Both the position numbers and the translations under genes were made by a program. The notes below the pieces were generated by a model. It did no database searches. It worked only from the letters and a program-made list of their open reading frames with translations, and was not told the origin of the DNA. Positions 28,787 to 37,655 of a stretch of 64,000 nucleotides of DNA are shown here, in pieces. The stretch's first letter is position 1. Every line of letters begins with the position of its first letter. Source of the stretch: Zobellella maritima (GTDB lineage: Bacteria; Pseudomonadota; Gammaproteobacteria; Enterobacterales; Aeromonadaceae); the NCBI RefSeq assembly GCF_003075035.1, contig NZ_QCZE01000001.1, positions 926,592 through 990,591 on the forward strand, written 5' to 3'.

Positions 28787-29737
28787 ATGAAACAAGAACC
28801 GCAAAGTGTGCGACTGCTCACCATAGAGGCTGAGCATGAAGGGCAGCGCATCGACAATTTTTTACGGACTCAGCTTAAAGGCGTTCCCAAAAGCCTGATT
28901 TATCGAATACTGCGCAAGGGTGAGGTAAGGGTTAACAAGAAACGAATCAAACCGGAATATAAACTGCTGACCGGTGATCTGGTGCGGGTGCCGCCGGTGC
29001 GGGTTGCCGAACGGGACAATGAGCTGCCTTCGGCCAAGCTGGACAAGGTACAGGCACTCGACGCCGCCATTATCTATGAAGACGATGCGCTGATCGTGCT
29101 GAACAAGCCCTCGGGTACAGCGGTGCACGGTGGCAGCGGTTTGAGCTTCGGCGTTATCGAGGGGCTGCGCGCATTGCGGCCCGAGGCACGCTTCCTGGAG
29201 CTGGTACACCGGCTGGATCGGGATACCTCGGGTATTCTCCTGGTGGCCAAGAAGCGCAGCATGCTGCGCAGCCTGCATGAGCAGCTGCGTGAAAAAACCA
29301 TGGACAAGCATTATCTGGCCCTGGTTCGCGGCCAGTGGCAGGCGCATCAGCGGGCGGTGAATGCGCCCCTTAAAAAGAATGAGTTGGCATCGGGTGAGCG
29401 AGTGGTGCGGGTGGACAAGGACGGCAAGCCGTCTGAAACCCGCTTCCGTATCGTGCAGAAATTTCAGGAGGCAACCCTGGTGGAGGCCAGCCCGATCACC
29501 GGGCGGACCCATCAGATCCGGGTGCATGCGCTGCATGCGGGCCATCCGATTGCCGGCGATGATAAATACGGCGACCGCCAGTTTGACGAGAAGATGCACG
29601 GCCTTGGCCTGCAGCGGCTGTTTCTGCATGCCTGCCGTATCCGCTTCTTTCATCCCGGACTGGAACAGACCATGGTACTGGAGGCGCCCCTCGAGCCGGC
29701 CTTGAAGACCCTGCTGACACGGATGGCGACGGCATGA
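28787..29737 (+). CDS. rluC: 23S rRNA pseudouridine synthase RluC
   Basis: 316 residues. It makes pseudouridine at positions 955, 2504 and 2580 of 23S rRNA (E. coli numbering). An N-terminal S4 domain ([29 protein letters not shown]) precedes the catalytic domain, with the aspartate in [12 protein letters not shown] 28787 gives MKQEP, matching E. coli RluC in length; an ATG three codons upstream at 28778 lies inside the -10 box. It diverges from rne, as in E. coli, and overlaps the next gene by 4 bases (ATGA). Confidence 0.95.
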   Translation: MKQEPQSVRLLTIEAEHEGQRIDNFLRTQLKGVPKSLIYRILRKGEVRVNKKRIKPEYKLLTGDLVRVPPVRVAERDNELPSAKLDKVQALDAAIIYEDDALIVLNKPSGTAVHGGSGLSFGVIEGLRALRPEARFLELVHRLDRDTSGILLVAKKRSMLRSLHEQLREKTMDKHYLALVRGQWQAHQRAVNAPLKKNELASGERVVRVDKDGKPSETRFRIVQKFQEATLVEASPITGRTHQIRVHALHAGHPIAGDDKYGDRQFDEKMHGLGLQRLFLHACRIRFFHPGLEQTMVLEAPLEPALKTLLTRMATA

Positions 29738-30375
29738 AGTATCAGCTGGTGATCTTTGACTGGGACGGCACCCTGATGGATTCGGTGGCACGAATCGTGT
29801 CTTCCATGCGGGGGGCGGCAGGGGACTGCGGACTGCCGCTGCCGAGCCCGGAGCGGGTTCGGCACATTGTCGGCCTGAGTCTGCGAGAGGCGTTTCCGGT
29901 GATCTTCGGGGAATTGTCGAACGGCCAGACCGAGGCGTTGTTCGAGGCTTATCGGCGTCATTATCTGGAACTGGATACGACCCCGACCCCCTTGTTTGGC
30001 GGGGCGGCGGAGACCATCAGCCAGTTGCATGGCCTGGGTTACCGGCTGGCGGTGGCCACCGGTAAGGCCAGGGTAGGGCTGGACCGGGTACTGGCCGAGA
30101 CCGGCCTGGGTTCGTATTTTCACGCCCTACGCGGCGCCGATCAGGCCAAATCCAAACCGGATCCGCTGATGTTGCAGCAGATCCTCGATGAGCTGCAGCT
30201 TGGGCCTGAGCAGGCGGTGATGGTGGGGGATTCGATCTATGATCTGGCGATGGCCGAAGCCATTGGCATGGACAGGATAGGGGTGACATACGGCGTACAT
30301 GACAGAACCCAATTATGCCAACATACACCTGTTACCCTGATCGATGACATCCGCCAGCTCGGACAATGGCTATAA
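29734..30375 (+). CDS. HAD-IA family phosphatase (phosphoglycolate phosphatase-like)
   Basis: 213 residues. HAD motifs are complete: DWDGTLMDS (Asp nucleophile and acid), the threonine in VATGK, lysine in KSKPDP, and the acidic pair in [11 protein letters not shown] helical cap sits between motifs I and II. It overlaps rluC by 4 bases, so the two are co-translated. Similar genes follow rluC in Vibrio and Aeromonas relatives (from memory). The substrate is unknown. Confidence 0.9.
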   Translation: MKYQLVIFDWDGTLMDSVARIVSSMRGAAGDCGLPLPSPERVRHIVGLSLREAFPVIFGELSNGQTEALFEAYRRHYLELDTTPTPLFGGAAETISQLHGLGYRLAVATGKARVGLDRVLAETGLGSYFHALRGADQAKSKPDPLMLQQILDELQLGPEQAVMVGDSIYDLAMAEAIGMDRIGVTYGVHDRTQLCQHTPVTLIDDIRQLGQWL

Positions 30376-30407
30376 ATAAAGTAGCAAAGCAGCTTTAAAC
30401 GGTAAGT

Positions 30408-30474
30408 CTGTCTTAATAGTGACTATAAGACAGGCGGTCAGCGGTCAATCAGCCCAGTGTTAGCCCGCCTGTCT
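30408..30474 (+). terminator. Two overlapping hairpins after the HAD gene
   Basis: CTGTCTTA (30408-30415) can pair with TAAGACAG (30426-30433). Alternatively AGACAGGCGG (30428-30437) can pair with CCGCCTGTCT (30465-30474). The two share AGACAG and exclude one another. The tail TCATTC is a poor T-run. It ends the rluC-HAD operon 32 bp after the stop. Confidence 0.45.
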
Positions 30475-30569
30475 TCATTCGCAATAATCTTGCCATCAAT
30501 GGCGGTAGTTCCTTGCTTGCGAGCGCTCGGGCTGCTTTTAGCTTAACGCGCATGGCTATTAGCCGTATT

Positions 30570-31148
30570 TCAAGGCACCTCTACGCCAAACCCGGCCAGC
30601 AGTTCGATCAGCGCCATCAGCGGCAGGCCGATCAGGCTGTTGGGGTCCCGGCCTTCCATGCGTTCAAAGAGGCTGATTCCCAGTCCTTCGCTCTTGAAGG
30701 CGCCGGCACAGTCCAGTGCCGGTTCACGGGCCAGGTAGCGTTCAATCTGCGTTTCGCTCAGGAATCTAAAGTGTACCTGATAGGGCTCAACCACAGAGCG
30801 GCATTCCCCGGTGGCCGCATCGAGCAGGGCAAGACCGGTATAAAAGGTAACATGCCGGCCGCTGGCGGCGGCGAGCTGGGCCCTGGCATTGGCCAAGGTG
30901 CCCGGTTTGCCGAGGATCCGACCCTGGTTGACACAGACCTGGTCGGAGCCAATCACCAGCCCGTCCCGGTAGTGGCGGGCCACCGCTTCGGCCTTTTGTT
31001 CGGCCAGCCGTAATACCAGCTGTTGCGGTGCTTCCCCGGGCCGGGGCGTTTCATCGATATCCGGACTGTGGCAGAGGAAGGTCAGGCCCAGGCGGGCCAG
31101 GAGCTGCTGCCGGTAAGGTGAAGAAGAGGCGAGGATCAGTGATGACAT
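30570..31148 (-). CDS. yceF: Maf-type nucleotide pyrophosphatase YceF (7-methyl-GTP type)
   Basis: 192 residues. The Maf signature [14 protein letters not shown] starts the protein, and the catalytic acidic segment VIGSDQVC with downstream KPGT follow. It hydrolyses non-canonical nucleotides (m7GTP in E. coli YceF) to monophosphate and pyrophosphate. It is divergent from yceD, as in E. coli. Its 3' end lies near the hairpins that close the rluC operon on the other strand. Confidence 0.93.
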   Translation of the reverse strand: MSSLILASSSPYRQQLLARLGLTFLCHSPDIDETPRPGEAPQQLVLRLAEQKAEAVARHYRDGLVIGSDQVCVNQGRILGKPGTLANARAQLAAASGRHVTFYTGLALLDAATGECRSVVEPYQVHFRFLSETQIERYLAREPALDCAGAFKSEGLGISLFERMEGRDPNSLIGLPLMALIELLAGFGVEVP

Positions 31149-31279
31149 GCTATGCTTGTTGCCGATGAGGTAAGGGATGACGGAAGCCGCATTTTAGGCG
31201 GTTTGCGCGCTGTCGTCATGTCTTCTGGTATATTCTTTGGCCCCGGTTGTTGCTATCTCGGTTCCGGCATGTTTTTCCC

Positions 31280-31318
31280 TTTGACTCCCGGGACTTGACG
31301 CTATAATATGCGCGCCTT
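31280..31318 (+). promoter_or_regulatory. yceD-rpmF-plsX-fab promoter
   Basis: TTTGAC (31280-31285) and a perfect TATAAT (31302-31307) are 16 bases apart. The stretch ATGCGCGCC follows. The start of transcription is expected near 31314, only about 5 bases before the yceD ATG. Confidence 0.7.
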
Positions 31319-31840
31319 ATGGAAAAGGTAAAGTTGCCCATTAAGGTTGATCCCGCACGCTGTGCGCAGAAACGACTTGAGTATCAAGGCGTATTCGCGC
31401 CTGCGCTGATGCCCAGACTGGCGGATTCAACCCAAGGTATCCATGGTGATATCGACGTGTCTCTGAGCTTTGGTACAGATGCCCAGGGGCTGCGCGTGAT
31501 GGCGGGTCAAGCCCGTGTACAGGCGACGCTCCAGTGCCAAAGATGTAATGAGCTGTTTGATACCACTATAGAGTCCGAATTTACATACACGCCTCAGCAT
31601 GAAGATGCCGAAGCGCCGGAATTGCCAGAAGAGTATGACACCTTCGAGGTGGATGAGTTTGGCGAGATTAACCTGGTTCAGGTCATTGAGGATGAGCTCA
31701 TTCTCAATTTACCTCTGGTTCCGGTTCATGAAAATGAACACTGTGCCGAAGGAAAATATGACCTGAGTTTTGGTGATGTCCCGACCACCGAAGAACGGCC
31801 GAATCCTTTTGCAATCCTGGAAGAATTAAAACGTAAGTAA
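31319..31840 (+). CDS. yceD: YceD / DUF177, 23S rRNA accumulation protein
   Basis: 173 residues, matching E. coli YceD (173). The CQRCNELF motif and the acidic FEVDEFGEINL stretch are the DUF177 signature. YceD is needed for normal 23S rRNA levels in bacteria and plants; its mechanism is unknown. The ATG at 31319 begins MEKVKLPIKVDP, as in the family, yet there is no Shine-Dalgarno sequence and the -10 box is 12 bases upstream. It is first in the rpmF-plsX-fab cluster, ending 21 bp before rpmF. Confidence 0.93.
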   Translation: MEKVKLPIKVDPARCAQKRLEYQGVFAPALMPRLADSTQGIHGDIDVSLSFGTDAQGLRVMAGQARVQATLQCQRCNELFDTTIESEFTYTPQHEDAEAPELPEEYDTFEVDEFGEINLVQVIEDELILNLPLVPVHENEHCAEGKYDLSFGDVPTTEERPNPFAILEELKRK

Positions 31841-31861
31841 CTGATTTAGGAGTGAGGTCAA

Positions 31862-32032
31862 ATGGCCGTACAACAGAACCGTAAAACCCGTTCCAGACGT
31901 GGTATGCGTCGTTCACACGATGCGCTGAGCACTGCTGCTCTGTCTGTGGACCAAACCACCGGCGAACTTCATCGTCGTCACCATATCACTGCTGACGGTT
32001 TCTACCGTGGCAAAAAGGTAATCGCCAAGTAA
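31862..32032 (+). CDS. rpmF: 50S ribosomal protein L32
   Basis: 56 residues: it begins [20 protein letters not shown] and ends with YRGKKVIAK. The basic N-terminus is typical of L32. This form lacks the four zinc cysteines, as in E. coli. TTAGGAG lies 9 bases before the ATG. It sits between yceD and plsX, linking ribosome and lipid synthesis in one transcript. Confidence 0.97.
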   Translation: MAVQQNRKTRSRRGMRRSHDALSTAALSVDQTTGELHRRHHITADGFYRGKKVIAK

Positions 32033-32042
32033 GGGTTGCCTT

Positions 32043-33053
32043 TTGCCGCAGCTGACCGTTGCGTTAGATATGATGGGGGGCGATTATGGCCCCCCGGTCA
32101 CAGTGCCTGCCGCCGCGCAGGCACTGTCGCTTTTGCCACACCTCAAGCTTATCCTGTTTGGCCTGGAGCCGGAGTTGAGCCCCTGGCTTGACCGTTGCAA
32201 GCTGCTCCATCATCCCCGCGTGTCGGTATGCTTTACCAGCCAGGTGGTGACCAACGAGCAAAAGCCGACCCATGCCTTGCGTTACGGCGCCAATTCCTCC
32301 ATGCGCAAAGCCCTCGATGCCCTGGCCAACGGGGAGGCTGCGGCCTGCGTCAGTGCCGGCAACACCGGTGCCCTGATGGCGATGGCGATACGAGTATTAA
32401 ATACGGTGGCGGGGGTCGACAGACCCGCGTTGATTACCCGCCTGCCCCAGGCCGGTGGCGGCTATGCGCTGTTGCTGGATGTGGGTGCCAATATCAGCTG
32501 CGATGCAGTGACCCTGGCCCGCTTCGGGGTGATGGGGGAACAGGCCGCCCGCCATGTTCTGGGGATCTGCTCGCCGCGCATCCGCCTGCTCAACGTGGGG
32601 GCTGAAGCCAGCAAGGGCAGTGAAGCCATACGCCAGGCGGGGCAGCTGTTGACGGCGATCCCCGATCTGAACTATACGGGATTTATCGAGGGAGATGGCT
32701 TGTTTACCGGGCAGGCGGATGTCATTGTTTGTGACGGCCTGGTCGGTAATGTCGCCTTGAAGACCAGCGAGGGGGTGGCCCGCATGTTGCTGGGCCTGGG
32801 AGAAAGGCGTGGTTTGCTATGGAAAATTCTGAGTTTTTGGATAAAAAGACGCCTTTCCCATCTGAACCCCGACCAGTATAACGGGGCGAGTCTGATAGGA
32901 TTACGCGGCAGTGTGGTCAAGAGCCACGGGAGCGCCGGCTCGCCCGCCTTTTTAAATGCGATTTTGCAGGCTGTTGCCGAAATTGAGCATGAATTGCCCG
33001 CGAGTATCGCGCATCGTTTTGATACTGCTCCAATGGACAGTCACGCAAGATAA
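32043..33053 (+). CDS. plsX: Phosphate acyltransferase PlsX
   Basis: 336 residues. Makes acyl-phosphate from acyl-ACP and phosphate, the first step to phosphatidic acid through PlsY. The start is TTG at 32043, supported by AAGGGT 7 bases upstream and by the conserved N-terminus [14 protein letters not shown], which leaves no room for a later ATG. Conserved motifs include [10 protein letters not shown] and [14 protein letters not shown]. The protein is peripheral on the inner membrane. It begins 10 bp after rpmF and ends 5 bp before fabH. Confidence 0.95.
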   Translation: MPQLTVALDMMGGDYGPPVTVPAAAQALSLLPHLKLILFGLEPELSPWLDRCKLLHHPRVSVCFTSQVVTNEQKPTHALRYGANSSMRKALDALANGEAAACVSAGNTGALMAMAIRVLNTVAGVDRPALITRLPQAGGGYALLLDVGANISCDAVTLARFGVMGEQAARHVLGICSPRIRLLNVGAEASKGSEAIRQAGQLLTAIPDLNYTGFIEGDGLFTGQADVIVCDGLVGNVALKTSEGVARMLLGLGERRGLLWKILSFWIKRRLSHLNPDQYNGASLIGLRGSVVKSHGSAGSPAFLNAILQAVAEIEHELPASIAHRFDTAPMDSHAR

Positions 33054-33058
33054 CGCCT

Positions 33059-34018
33059 ATGAACAGTAAAATATTGGGAACTGGCAGCTACCTGCCAGAG
33101 GCGGTACGCACCAATGCCGACCTGGAGCAAATGGTAGAAACCAGCAATGACTGGATAGTAGAACGCACCGGCATCAGCGAACGTCGTATCGCCGGGGTGG
33201 AAGACACCATCGCGACCATGTCCTATGGTGCCGCGCTCAGGGCGCTGGAGGCCGCCGGCATCAGCGCACAGCAGCTGGATATGATAGTGCTGGCCACCAC
33301 CAGTGCCGACCATGCCTTTCCGGCAGCGGCCTGTGAGGTGCAGGCGATGCTCGAGGTGCCGGGTATTCCCGCCTTTGATATTGCCGCCGCCTGTGCCGGC
33401 TTCAGCTACGCCCTGAGTGTGGCCGATCAGTTTATTCGGGGCGGCCAGGCCCGCCATGTGCTGGTGATTGGCGCCGACGCCCTGTCACGCATGTGTGCAC
33501 CCGACGACAGGTCGACTATCATTTTGTTTGGCGACGGCGCAGGCGCCGTCGTACTGGGTGCCAGCGAAGAGCCGGGCATTCTGTCCACGCACCTGCATGC
33601 GGACGGCCGTTACGGTGAGCTGCTCAAGCTGTCTCATCCGAAACGGGGTGTCAGTGGCAGTGAAATGGATGCCTATATGCATATGAAAGGCAACGAGGTA
33701 TTCAAGGTGGCAGTATCACGGTTGAGCGATATTGTCACCCAGACCCTGGAGGCCAATGGTATCGACAAGTCCGAACTGGACTGGTTGGTTCCGCACCAGG
33801 CCAATTACCGTATTATCAATGCCACAGCCCGCAAGCTGAACATGCCGCTTGAGCGGGTGATTCTGACCCTGGACAAACATGGCAACACCTCGGCTGCGAG
33901 CGTGCCCATTGCCCTGGATGAAGGGGTACGGGACGGTCGTATTCAACGAGGCCACCTGGTGCTGCTGGAAGCCTTTGGCGGCGGCTTTGCCTGGGGTTCG
34001 GCGCTGGTACGTTACTAA
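33059..34018 (+). CDS. fabH: 3-oxoacyl-ACP synthase III
   Basis: 319 residues. It starts fatty-acid synthesis by condensing acetyl-CoA with malonyl-ACP. The triad is Cys112 ([10 protein letters not shown]), His246 (VPHQANYR) and Asn276 (KHGNTSAA), at the same numbers as or close to E. coli FabH. It lies between plsX and fabD with gaps of 5 and 13 bp. Confidence 0.97.
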   Translation: MNSKILGTGSYLPEAVRTNADLEQMVETSNDWIVERTGISERRIAGVEDTIATMSYGAALRALEAAGISAQQLDMIVLATTSADHAFPAAACEVQAMLEVPGIPAFDIAAACAGFSYALSVADQFIRGGQARHVLVIGADALSRMCAPDDRSTIILFGDGAGAVVLGASEEPGILSTHLHADGRYGELLKLSHPKRGVSGSEMDAYMHMKGNEVFKVAVSRLSDIVTQTLEANGIDKSELDWLVPHQANYRIINATARKLNMPLERVILTLDKHGNTSAASVPIALDEGVRDGRIQRGHLVLLEAFGGGFAWGSALVRY

Positions 34019-34031
34019 AGAAGGAAACAGA

Positions 34032-34967
34032 ATGTCATTTGCCATTACCTTTCCCGGACAGGGATCTCAGGCGGTGGGTATGCTCGCGGGCGTGCTGGCC
34101 GACCATGACGTGGTGAAAAATACCTTTGCCGAGGCCTCGAGCGCCCTGGGTTATGATCTGGCCGAACTGGTGCTCCAGGGGCCGGCGGAAGAGCTGAACA
34201 AGACCTGGCGTACCCAACCGGCCCTGCTGACCGCCTCGGTCGCCCTGTGGCGGTTGTGGCAGCAGGAGGGTGGAGCCCAGCCTGCGGTGATGGCGGGTCA
34301 CAGCCTGGGTGAGTATTCCGCCCTGGTGTGCGCCGGAGTGCTGAGCCTGAGCGATGCGGTCAAGCTGGTTGAGTTGCGAGGCCAGCTGATGCAGCAAGCG
34401 GTTCCCGAGGGCACCGGTGCCATGTCTGCCATTATCGGCCTGGACAACGAGACTATCATAGCTAACTGCGCCCAGGCGGAGCAGGGGGAAGTGGTCTCTG
34501 CTGTCAACTTCAACTCCCCCGGCCAGGTGGTGATCGCCGGCGACAAGGCGGCGGTCGAGCGGGCCAATGCCTTGATGAAGGCAAGTGGTGCCAAGCGCGC
34601 CCTGCCGCTGCCGGTCAGCGTGCCGTCCCATTGCGCCCTGATGCGCCCTGCCGCCGAGCAGCTGGCGCAGACCCTGGCGGCGATGACCTTCAATGTGCCC
34701 GCCATCCCGGTGGTCAACAATGTCGATGTGGCGCTGGAAATTGAGCCGGACCGGATCAAGGAGGCGCTTGTTCGTCAGCTATACAGTCCGGTGCGCTGGA
34801 CCGAAACCGTCGAGTCGATGGCGGAGCAGGGCATCACCCTGGCGCTGGAGATGGGCCCGGGCAAGGTGCTGACCGGCCTGGCCAAGCGTATCGACAAACG
34901 GGTTGAAGGCCTGGCGGTGAACGACGCCGCCGGTCTGCAGCAGGCGCTGGCGGCGGCCACAGCCTGA
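34032..34967 (+). CDS. fabD: Malonyl-CoA:ACP transacylase
   Basis: 311 residues. Moves malonate from CoA to ACP. The active Ser91 is in GHSLGEYSALV and the catalytic His200 in VPSHCALM. ATG 34032 has AAGGAA 6 bases upstream and gives MSFAITFPGQGSQ, the family start. A 184-bp gap with a composite repeat follows before fabG, unusual inside an otherwise tight cluster. Confidence 0.97.
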   Translation: MSFAITFPGQGSQAVGMLAGVLADHDVVKNTFAEASSALGYDLAELVLQGPAEELNKTWRTQPALLTASVALWRLWQQEGGAQPAVMAGHSLGEYSALVCAGVLSLSDAVKLVELRGQLMQQAVPEGTGAMSAIIGLDNETIIANCAQAEQGEVVSAVNFNSPGQVVIAGDKAAVERANALMKASGAKRALPLPVSVPSHCALMRPAAEQLAQTLAAMTFNVPAIPVVNNVDVALEIEPDRIKEALVRQLYSPVRWTETVESMAEQGITLALEMGPGKVLTGLAKRIDKRVEGLAVNDAAGLQQALAAATA

Positions 34968-35017
34968 TAGTACATATATGCCGGGGAAGGTGGGGGTGGC
35001 CACGGCCTGCTGATGAC

Positions 35018-35092
35018 AGCAGGCCGACTCGCCGTAAACCCGTCCCTGGGGGCTCGACGGCGCCATCCATGGCGCCAACGGTCGGCTTTGCT
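35018..35092 (+). repeat. Composite three-stem repeat, copy B, between fabD and fabG
   Basis: The outer stem GCCGAC/GTCGGC (35023-35028, 35081-35086) can extend outwards with mismatches. Inside are CGCCGT/ACGGCG (35030-35035, 35057-35062) and TGGCGCCA-like arms around CATCCATGG (35059-35076). A separate hairpin, GGCCTGCTG-ATGA-CAGCAGGCC, lies just before it at 35004-35025. The unit aligns with copies A1 and A2 in the efp-amt region. It sits in the middle of the fab operon. Confidence 0.7.
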
Positions 35093-35151
35093 GTCTCCAG
35101 CAAGCCTTCTCCGGACGTCGGGCTCGTTTTAATAATGACGAAGGAGTCACT

Positions 35152-35886
35152 ATGAGTTTTTCCGGTAAAGTGGTACTGGTCACCGGCGCCAGCCGGGGGA
35201 TCGGTCGCGCCACCGCTGAATTGTTTGCCAGCCGTGGCGCGACCGTGATCGGGACCGCCACCAGTGAGAAGGGTGCCGAGGCCATCAGTGCCTATCTGGG
35301 CGAGCAGGGTGCGGGTCTGGTGCTGAATGTCACCGATGTGGACTCGTTGAATACCATGCTGGACACCATCAAGGCCCGCTTCGGTGATATCGATATCCTG
35401 GTTAATAACGCCGGCATCACCCGTGATAATCTGATGATGCGGATGAAGGATGATGAGTGGCAGGATATCCTGGACACCAACCTGACCTCGGTATTCCGCC
35501 TGTCCAAGGCGGTGTTGCGGACCATGATGAAGAAACGGTTTGGCCGTATCGTCACCATCGGCTCCGTGGTCGGTACCATGGGCAATGCCGGCCAGGCCAA
35601 CTATGCGGCCGCCAAGGCCGGCCTGATTGGCTTCAGCAAGTCGCTGGGCCGGGAAGTGGCTTCCCGAGGCATTACCGTCAATGTGGTGGCGCCCGGATTT
35701 ATCGAAACCGATATGACCCATGCATTGAATGAAGAGCAAAGGGCCGGTATCTTGTCACAGGTTCCGGCCCAGCGCCTGGGCGACCCCAAAGAGATCGCCT
35801 CCGCCGTGGCATTTTTAGCGTCAGAAGAAGCCGGCTATATTACCGGCGAAACACTGCACGTTAACGGCGGCATGTACATGGTTTGA
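35152..35886 (+). CDS. fabG: 3-oxoacyl-ACP reductase
   Basis: 244 residues, short-chain dehydrogenase. NADPH-binding TGASRGIG at 11-18; catalytic Ser138, Tyr151 and Lys155 fall at the same numbers as in E. coli FabG. It reduces 3-ketoacyl-ACP in each elongation round. GAAGGAG lies 7 bases before the ATG. It may need its own promoter in view of the repeat-filled gap upstream. Confidence 0.97.
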   Translation: MSFSGKVVLVTGASRGIGRATAELFASRGATVIGTATSEKGAEAISAYLGEQGAGLVLNVTDVDSLNTMLDTIKARFGDIDILVNNAGITRDNLMMRMKDDEWQDILDTNLTSVFRLSKAVLRTMMKKRFGRIVTIGSVVGTMGNAGQANYAAAKAGLIGFSKSLGREVASRGITVNVVAPGFIETDMTHALNEEQRAGILSQVPAQRLGDPKEIASAVAFLASEEAGYITGETLHVNGGMYMV

Positions 35887-35892
35887 TGAAAA

Positions 35893-35986
35893 TGACCGCA
35901 GTTGGAGGCTGTTTGACGGAAATTACTGCATTTTTAGCAAGAATTCTGGTTAGACCAGCCTCAAATAGGCTTGCAAACTGCGGTCA
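35893..35986 (+). promoter_or_regulatory. Long inverted-repeat structure before acpP
   Basis: TGACCGCAGTT (35893-35903) and AACTGCGGTCA (35976-35986) are a perfect 11-bp inverted repeat. Nested inside are GAGGCTG (about 35905-35911) with CAGCCTC (about 35957-35963), and a small hairpin CTGGT-TAG-ACCAG. TTGCAA (35971-35976) and TACACT (35993-35998), 16 bases apart, may form the acpP promoter, whose -35 lies in the right arm. Confidence 0.5.
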
Positions 35987-36044
35987 ATTTAATACACTAC
36001 CGCAACGACACGCACTTGCGTATTTCTAAAGGAAAATACTGGTC

Positions 36045-36281
36045 ATGAGCAACATCGAAGAACGCGTAAAGAAAATCATTGTTGAACAACTGGGCGTTAA
36101 GGAAGAAGAAGTTAAATCCGAAGCCTCTTTTGTTGATGATCTGGGCGCTGACTCCCTGGACACAGTTGAGCTGGTAATGGCTCTGGAAGAAGAATTCGAC
36201 ACTGAAATTCCTGATGAAGAAGCGGAAAAAATCACCACTGTTCAAGCAGCGATTGATTACATCAACGCCAATCAGGAATAA
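36045..36281 (+). CDS. acpP: Acyl carrier protein
   Basis: 78 residues, very acidic, with the phosphopantetheine site Ser37 in [10 protein letters not shown]. It carries growing acyl chains for fatty-acid, lipid A and phospholipid synthesis. AAAGGAAAA precedes the ATG. Codons are noticeably less GC-rich than in neighbours (GAA, AAA and GTT dominate), typical of a very highly expressed gene rather than of transfer. A hairpin follows the stop. Confidence 0.98.
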   Translation: MSNIEERVKKIIVEQLGVKEEEVKSEASFVDDLGADSLDTVELVMALEEEFDTEIPDEEAEKITTVQAAIDYINANQE

Positions 36282-36290
36282 AAAACCTGT

Positions 36291-36326
36291 ACCGGGACGG
36301 CGCTCGCTGTCCCGGTTCTTTCCCTT
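36291..36326 (+). terminator. Partial terminator between acpP and fabF
   Basis: ACCGGGAC (36291-36298) pairs with GTCCCGGT (36309-36316), followed by TCTTTCCCTTTT. The broken T-run suggests incomplete termination, which would allow more acpP than fabF mRNA. Confidence 0.6.
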
Positions 36327-36356
36327 TTGTACTAACCCCCTTTCGGAGGCGCTCCT

Positions 36357-37598
36357 GTGTCAAAACGCAGAGTCGTGGTGACTGGCCTCGGTATGCTCTC
36401 TCCTGTCGGAAACACGGTTGATTCCAGCTGGCAAGCCCTGTTGGCAGGTCAAAGCGGCATCACCAACATTGAGCACTTTGATACCACAGATTACACCACC
36501 AAGTTTGCCGGCCTGGTAAAGAATTTTGATCCCGAAGCCCATGGCATTGCCAAGAAAGAAGCTCGCAAGATGGATTTATTTATCCAGTACGGCGTGGCGG
36601 CTGGTTTGCAGGCGTTTGCCGACGCGGGTCTCGAGATCACAGACGCCAATGCCGACCGTGTTGGTGTGTCCATCGGTTCAGGCATCGGCGGTTTGGGCCT
36701 GATCGAACAGAATCATGCCAACCTGATGGCCAGTGGCCCGCGCAAGTTGAGTCCGTTCTTTGTACCCTCGACCATTATCAATATGGTGTCCGGTCATCTT
36801 TCCATCATGAAAGGCCTGCGCGGTCCCAATATTGCGGCGACGACTGCCTGTACCACTGGTACTCACAGCATTGGCCTGGCTGCCCGGATGATCGCCTATG
36901 GTGATGCCGACGCCATGCTGGCCGGCGGCACCGAGAAAGCTTCCACGCCGATGGGTATGGGTGGTTTCGCCGCGGCCCGGGCACTGTCGACCCGCAATGA
37001 TGAGCCCGAGAAGGCCAGTCGCCCCTGGGATAAGGCCAGAGACGGCTTTGTGCTGGGTGACGGCGCCGGCGTTGTCATGCTGGAAGAGTACGAACATGCC
37101 AAGGCTCGTGGCGCCAAGATCTATGCCGAGCTGATCGGTTTCGGCATGAGTGGCGATGCCCATCATATGACGGCACCGCCCGATGACGGCAGCGGGGCCG
37201 CCAAGGCGATGATCAATGCCATCAAGGATGCGGGTATCGCCCCTGATGTTATCGGTTATGTCAACGCCCACGGCACCTCCACCCCGCTGGGTGATGTGGC
37301 CGAGCTGAAGGCGGTCAAGCAGGTGTTCGGTGACCATGCCTATCAGCTGATGGTCAGCTCCACCAAGTCGATGACTGGTCACCTGCTGGGCGCTGCAGGT
37401 GCGATTGAAGCCATCATAACTGTGTTGGCACTGAAAGATCAGCAGGTTCCCCCCACCATCAACCTGGACGACCCGGATGATGAGTGTGATCTGGATCTGG
37501 TACCTAATCAGGCCAAGTCCGGACAGTTTGATTACGCCCTGTCCAACTCCTTTGGGTTCGGCGGTACCAATGGCTCATTGATCTTCAAACGCATATAA
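36357..37598 (+). CDS. fabF: 3-oxoacyl-ACP synthase II
   Basis: 413 residues. Elongating condensing enzyme with Cys165 (TTACTTGTH), His305 (NAHGTSTP) and His342 (MTGHLLGA). It extends palmitoleate to cis-vaccenate and so adjusts membrane fluidity with temperature. The start is GTG 36357 with GGAGG 7 bases upstream; the E. coli gene also uses GTG. It lies between two terminator hairpins. Confidence 0.97.
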   Translation: MSKRRVVVTGLGMLSPVGNTVDSSWQALLAGQSGITNIEHFDTTDYTTKFAGLVKNFDPEAHGIAKKEARKMDLFIQYGVAAGLQAFADAGLEITDANADRVGVSIGSGIGGLGLIEQNHANLMASGPRKLSPFFVPSTIINMVSGHLSIMKGLRGPNIAATTACTTGTHSIGLAARMIAYGDADAMLAGGTEKASTPMGMGGFAAARALSTRNDEPEKASRPWDKARDGFVLGDGAGVVMLEEYEHAKARGAKIYAELIGFGMSGDAHHMTAPPDDGSGAAKAMINAIKDAGIAPDVIGYVNAHGTSTPLGDVAELKAVKQVFGDHAYQLMVSSTKSMTGHLLGAAGAIEAIITVLALKDQQVPPTINLDDPDDECDLDLVPNQAKSGQFDYALSNSFGFGGTNGSLIFKRI

Positions 37599-37617
37599 TG
37601 GCCCCAGGCCTGAAACA

Positions 37618-37644
37618 GCCCGGCCCGATGCCGGGCTTTTTTTT
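37618..37644 (+). terminator. Strong terminator between fabF and pabC
   Basis: GCCCGGC, loop CCGAT, GCCGGGC, then eight T. It is 20 bp after fabF and 12 bp before the pabC start, so pabC expression must rely on read-through or on a promoter not seen here. Confidence 0.9.
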
Positions 37645-37655
37645 ATTTGGAGATT

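Noticed and set aside
36045..36281. Low-GC acpP as a sign of horizontal transfer
   Set aside because: Its codon use is that of a highly expressed gene and its place in the fab cluster is conserved.
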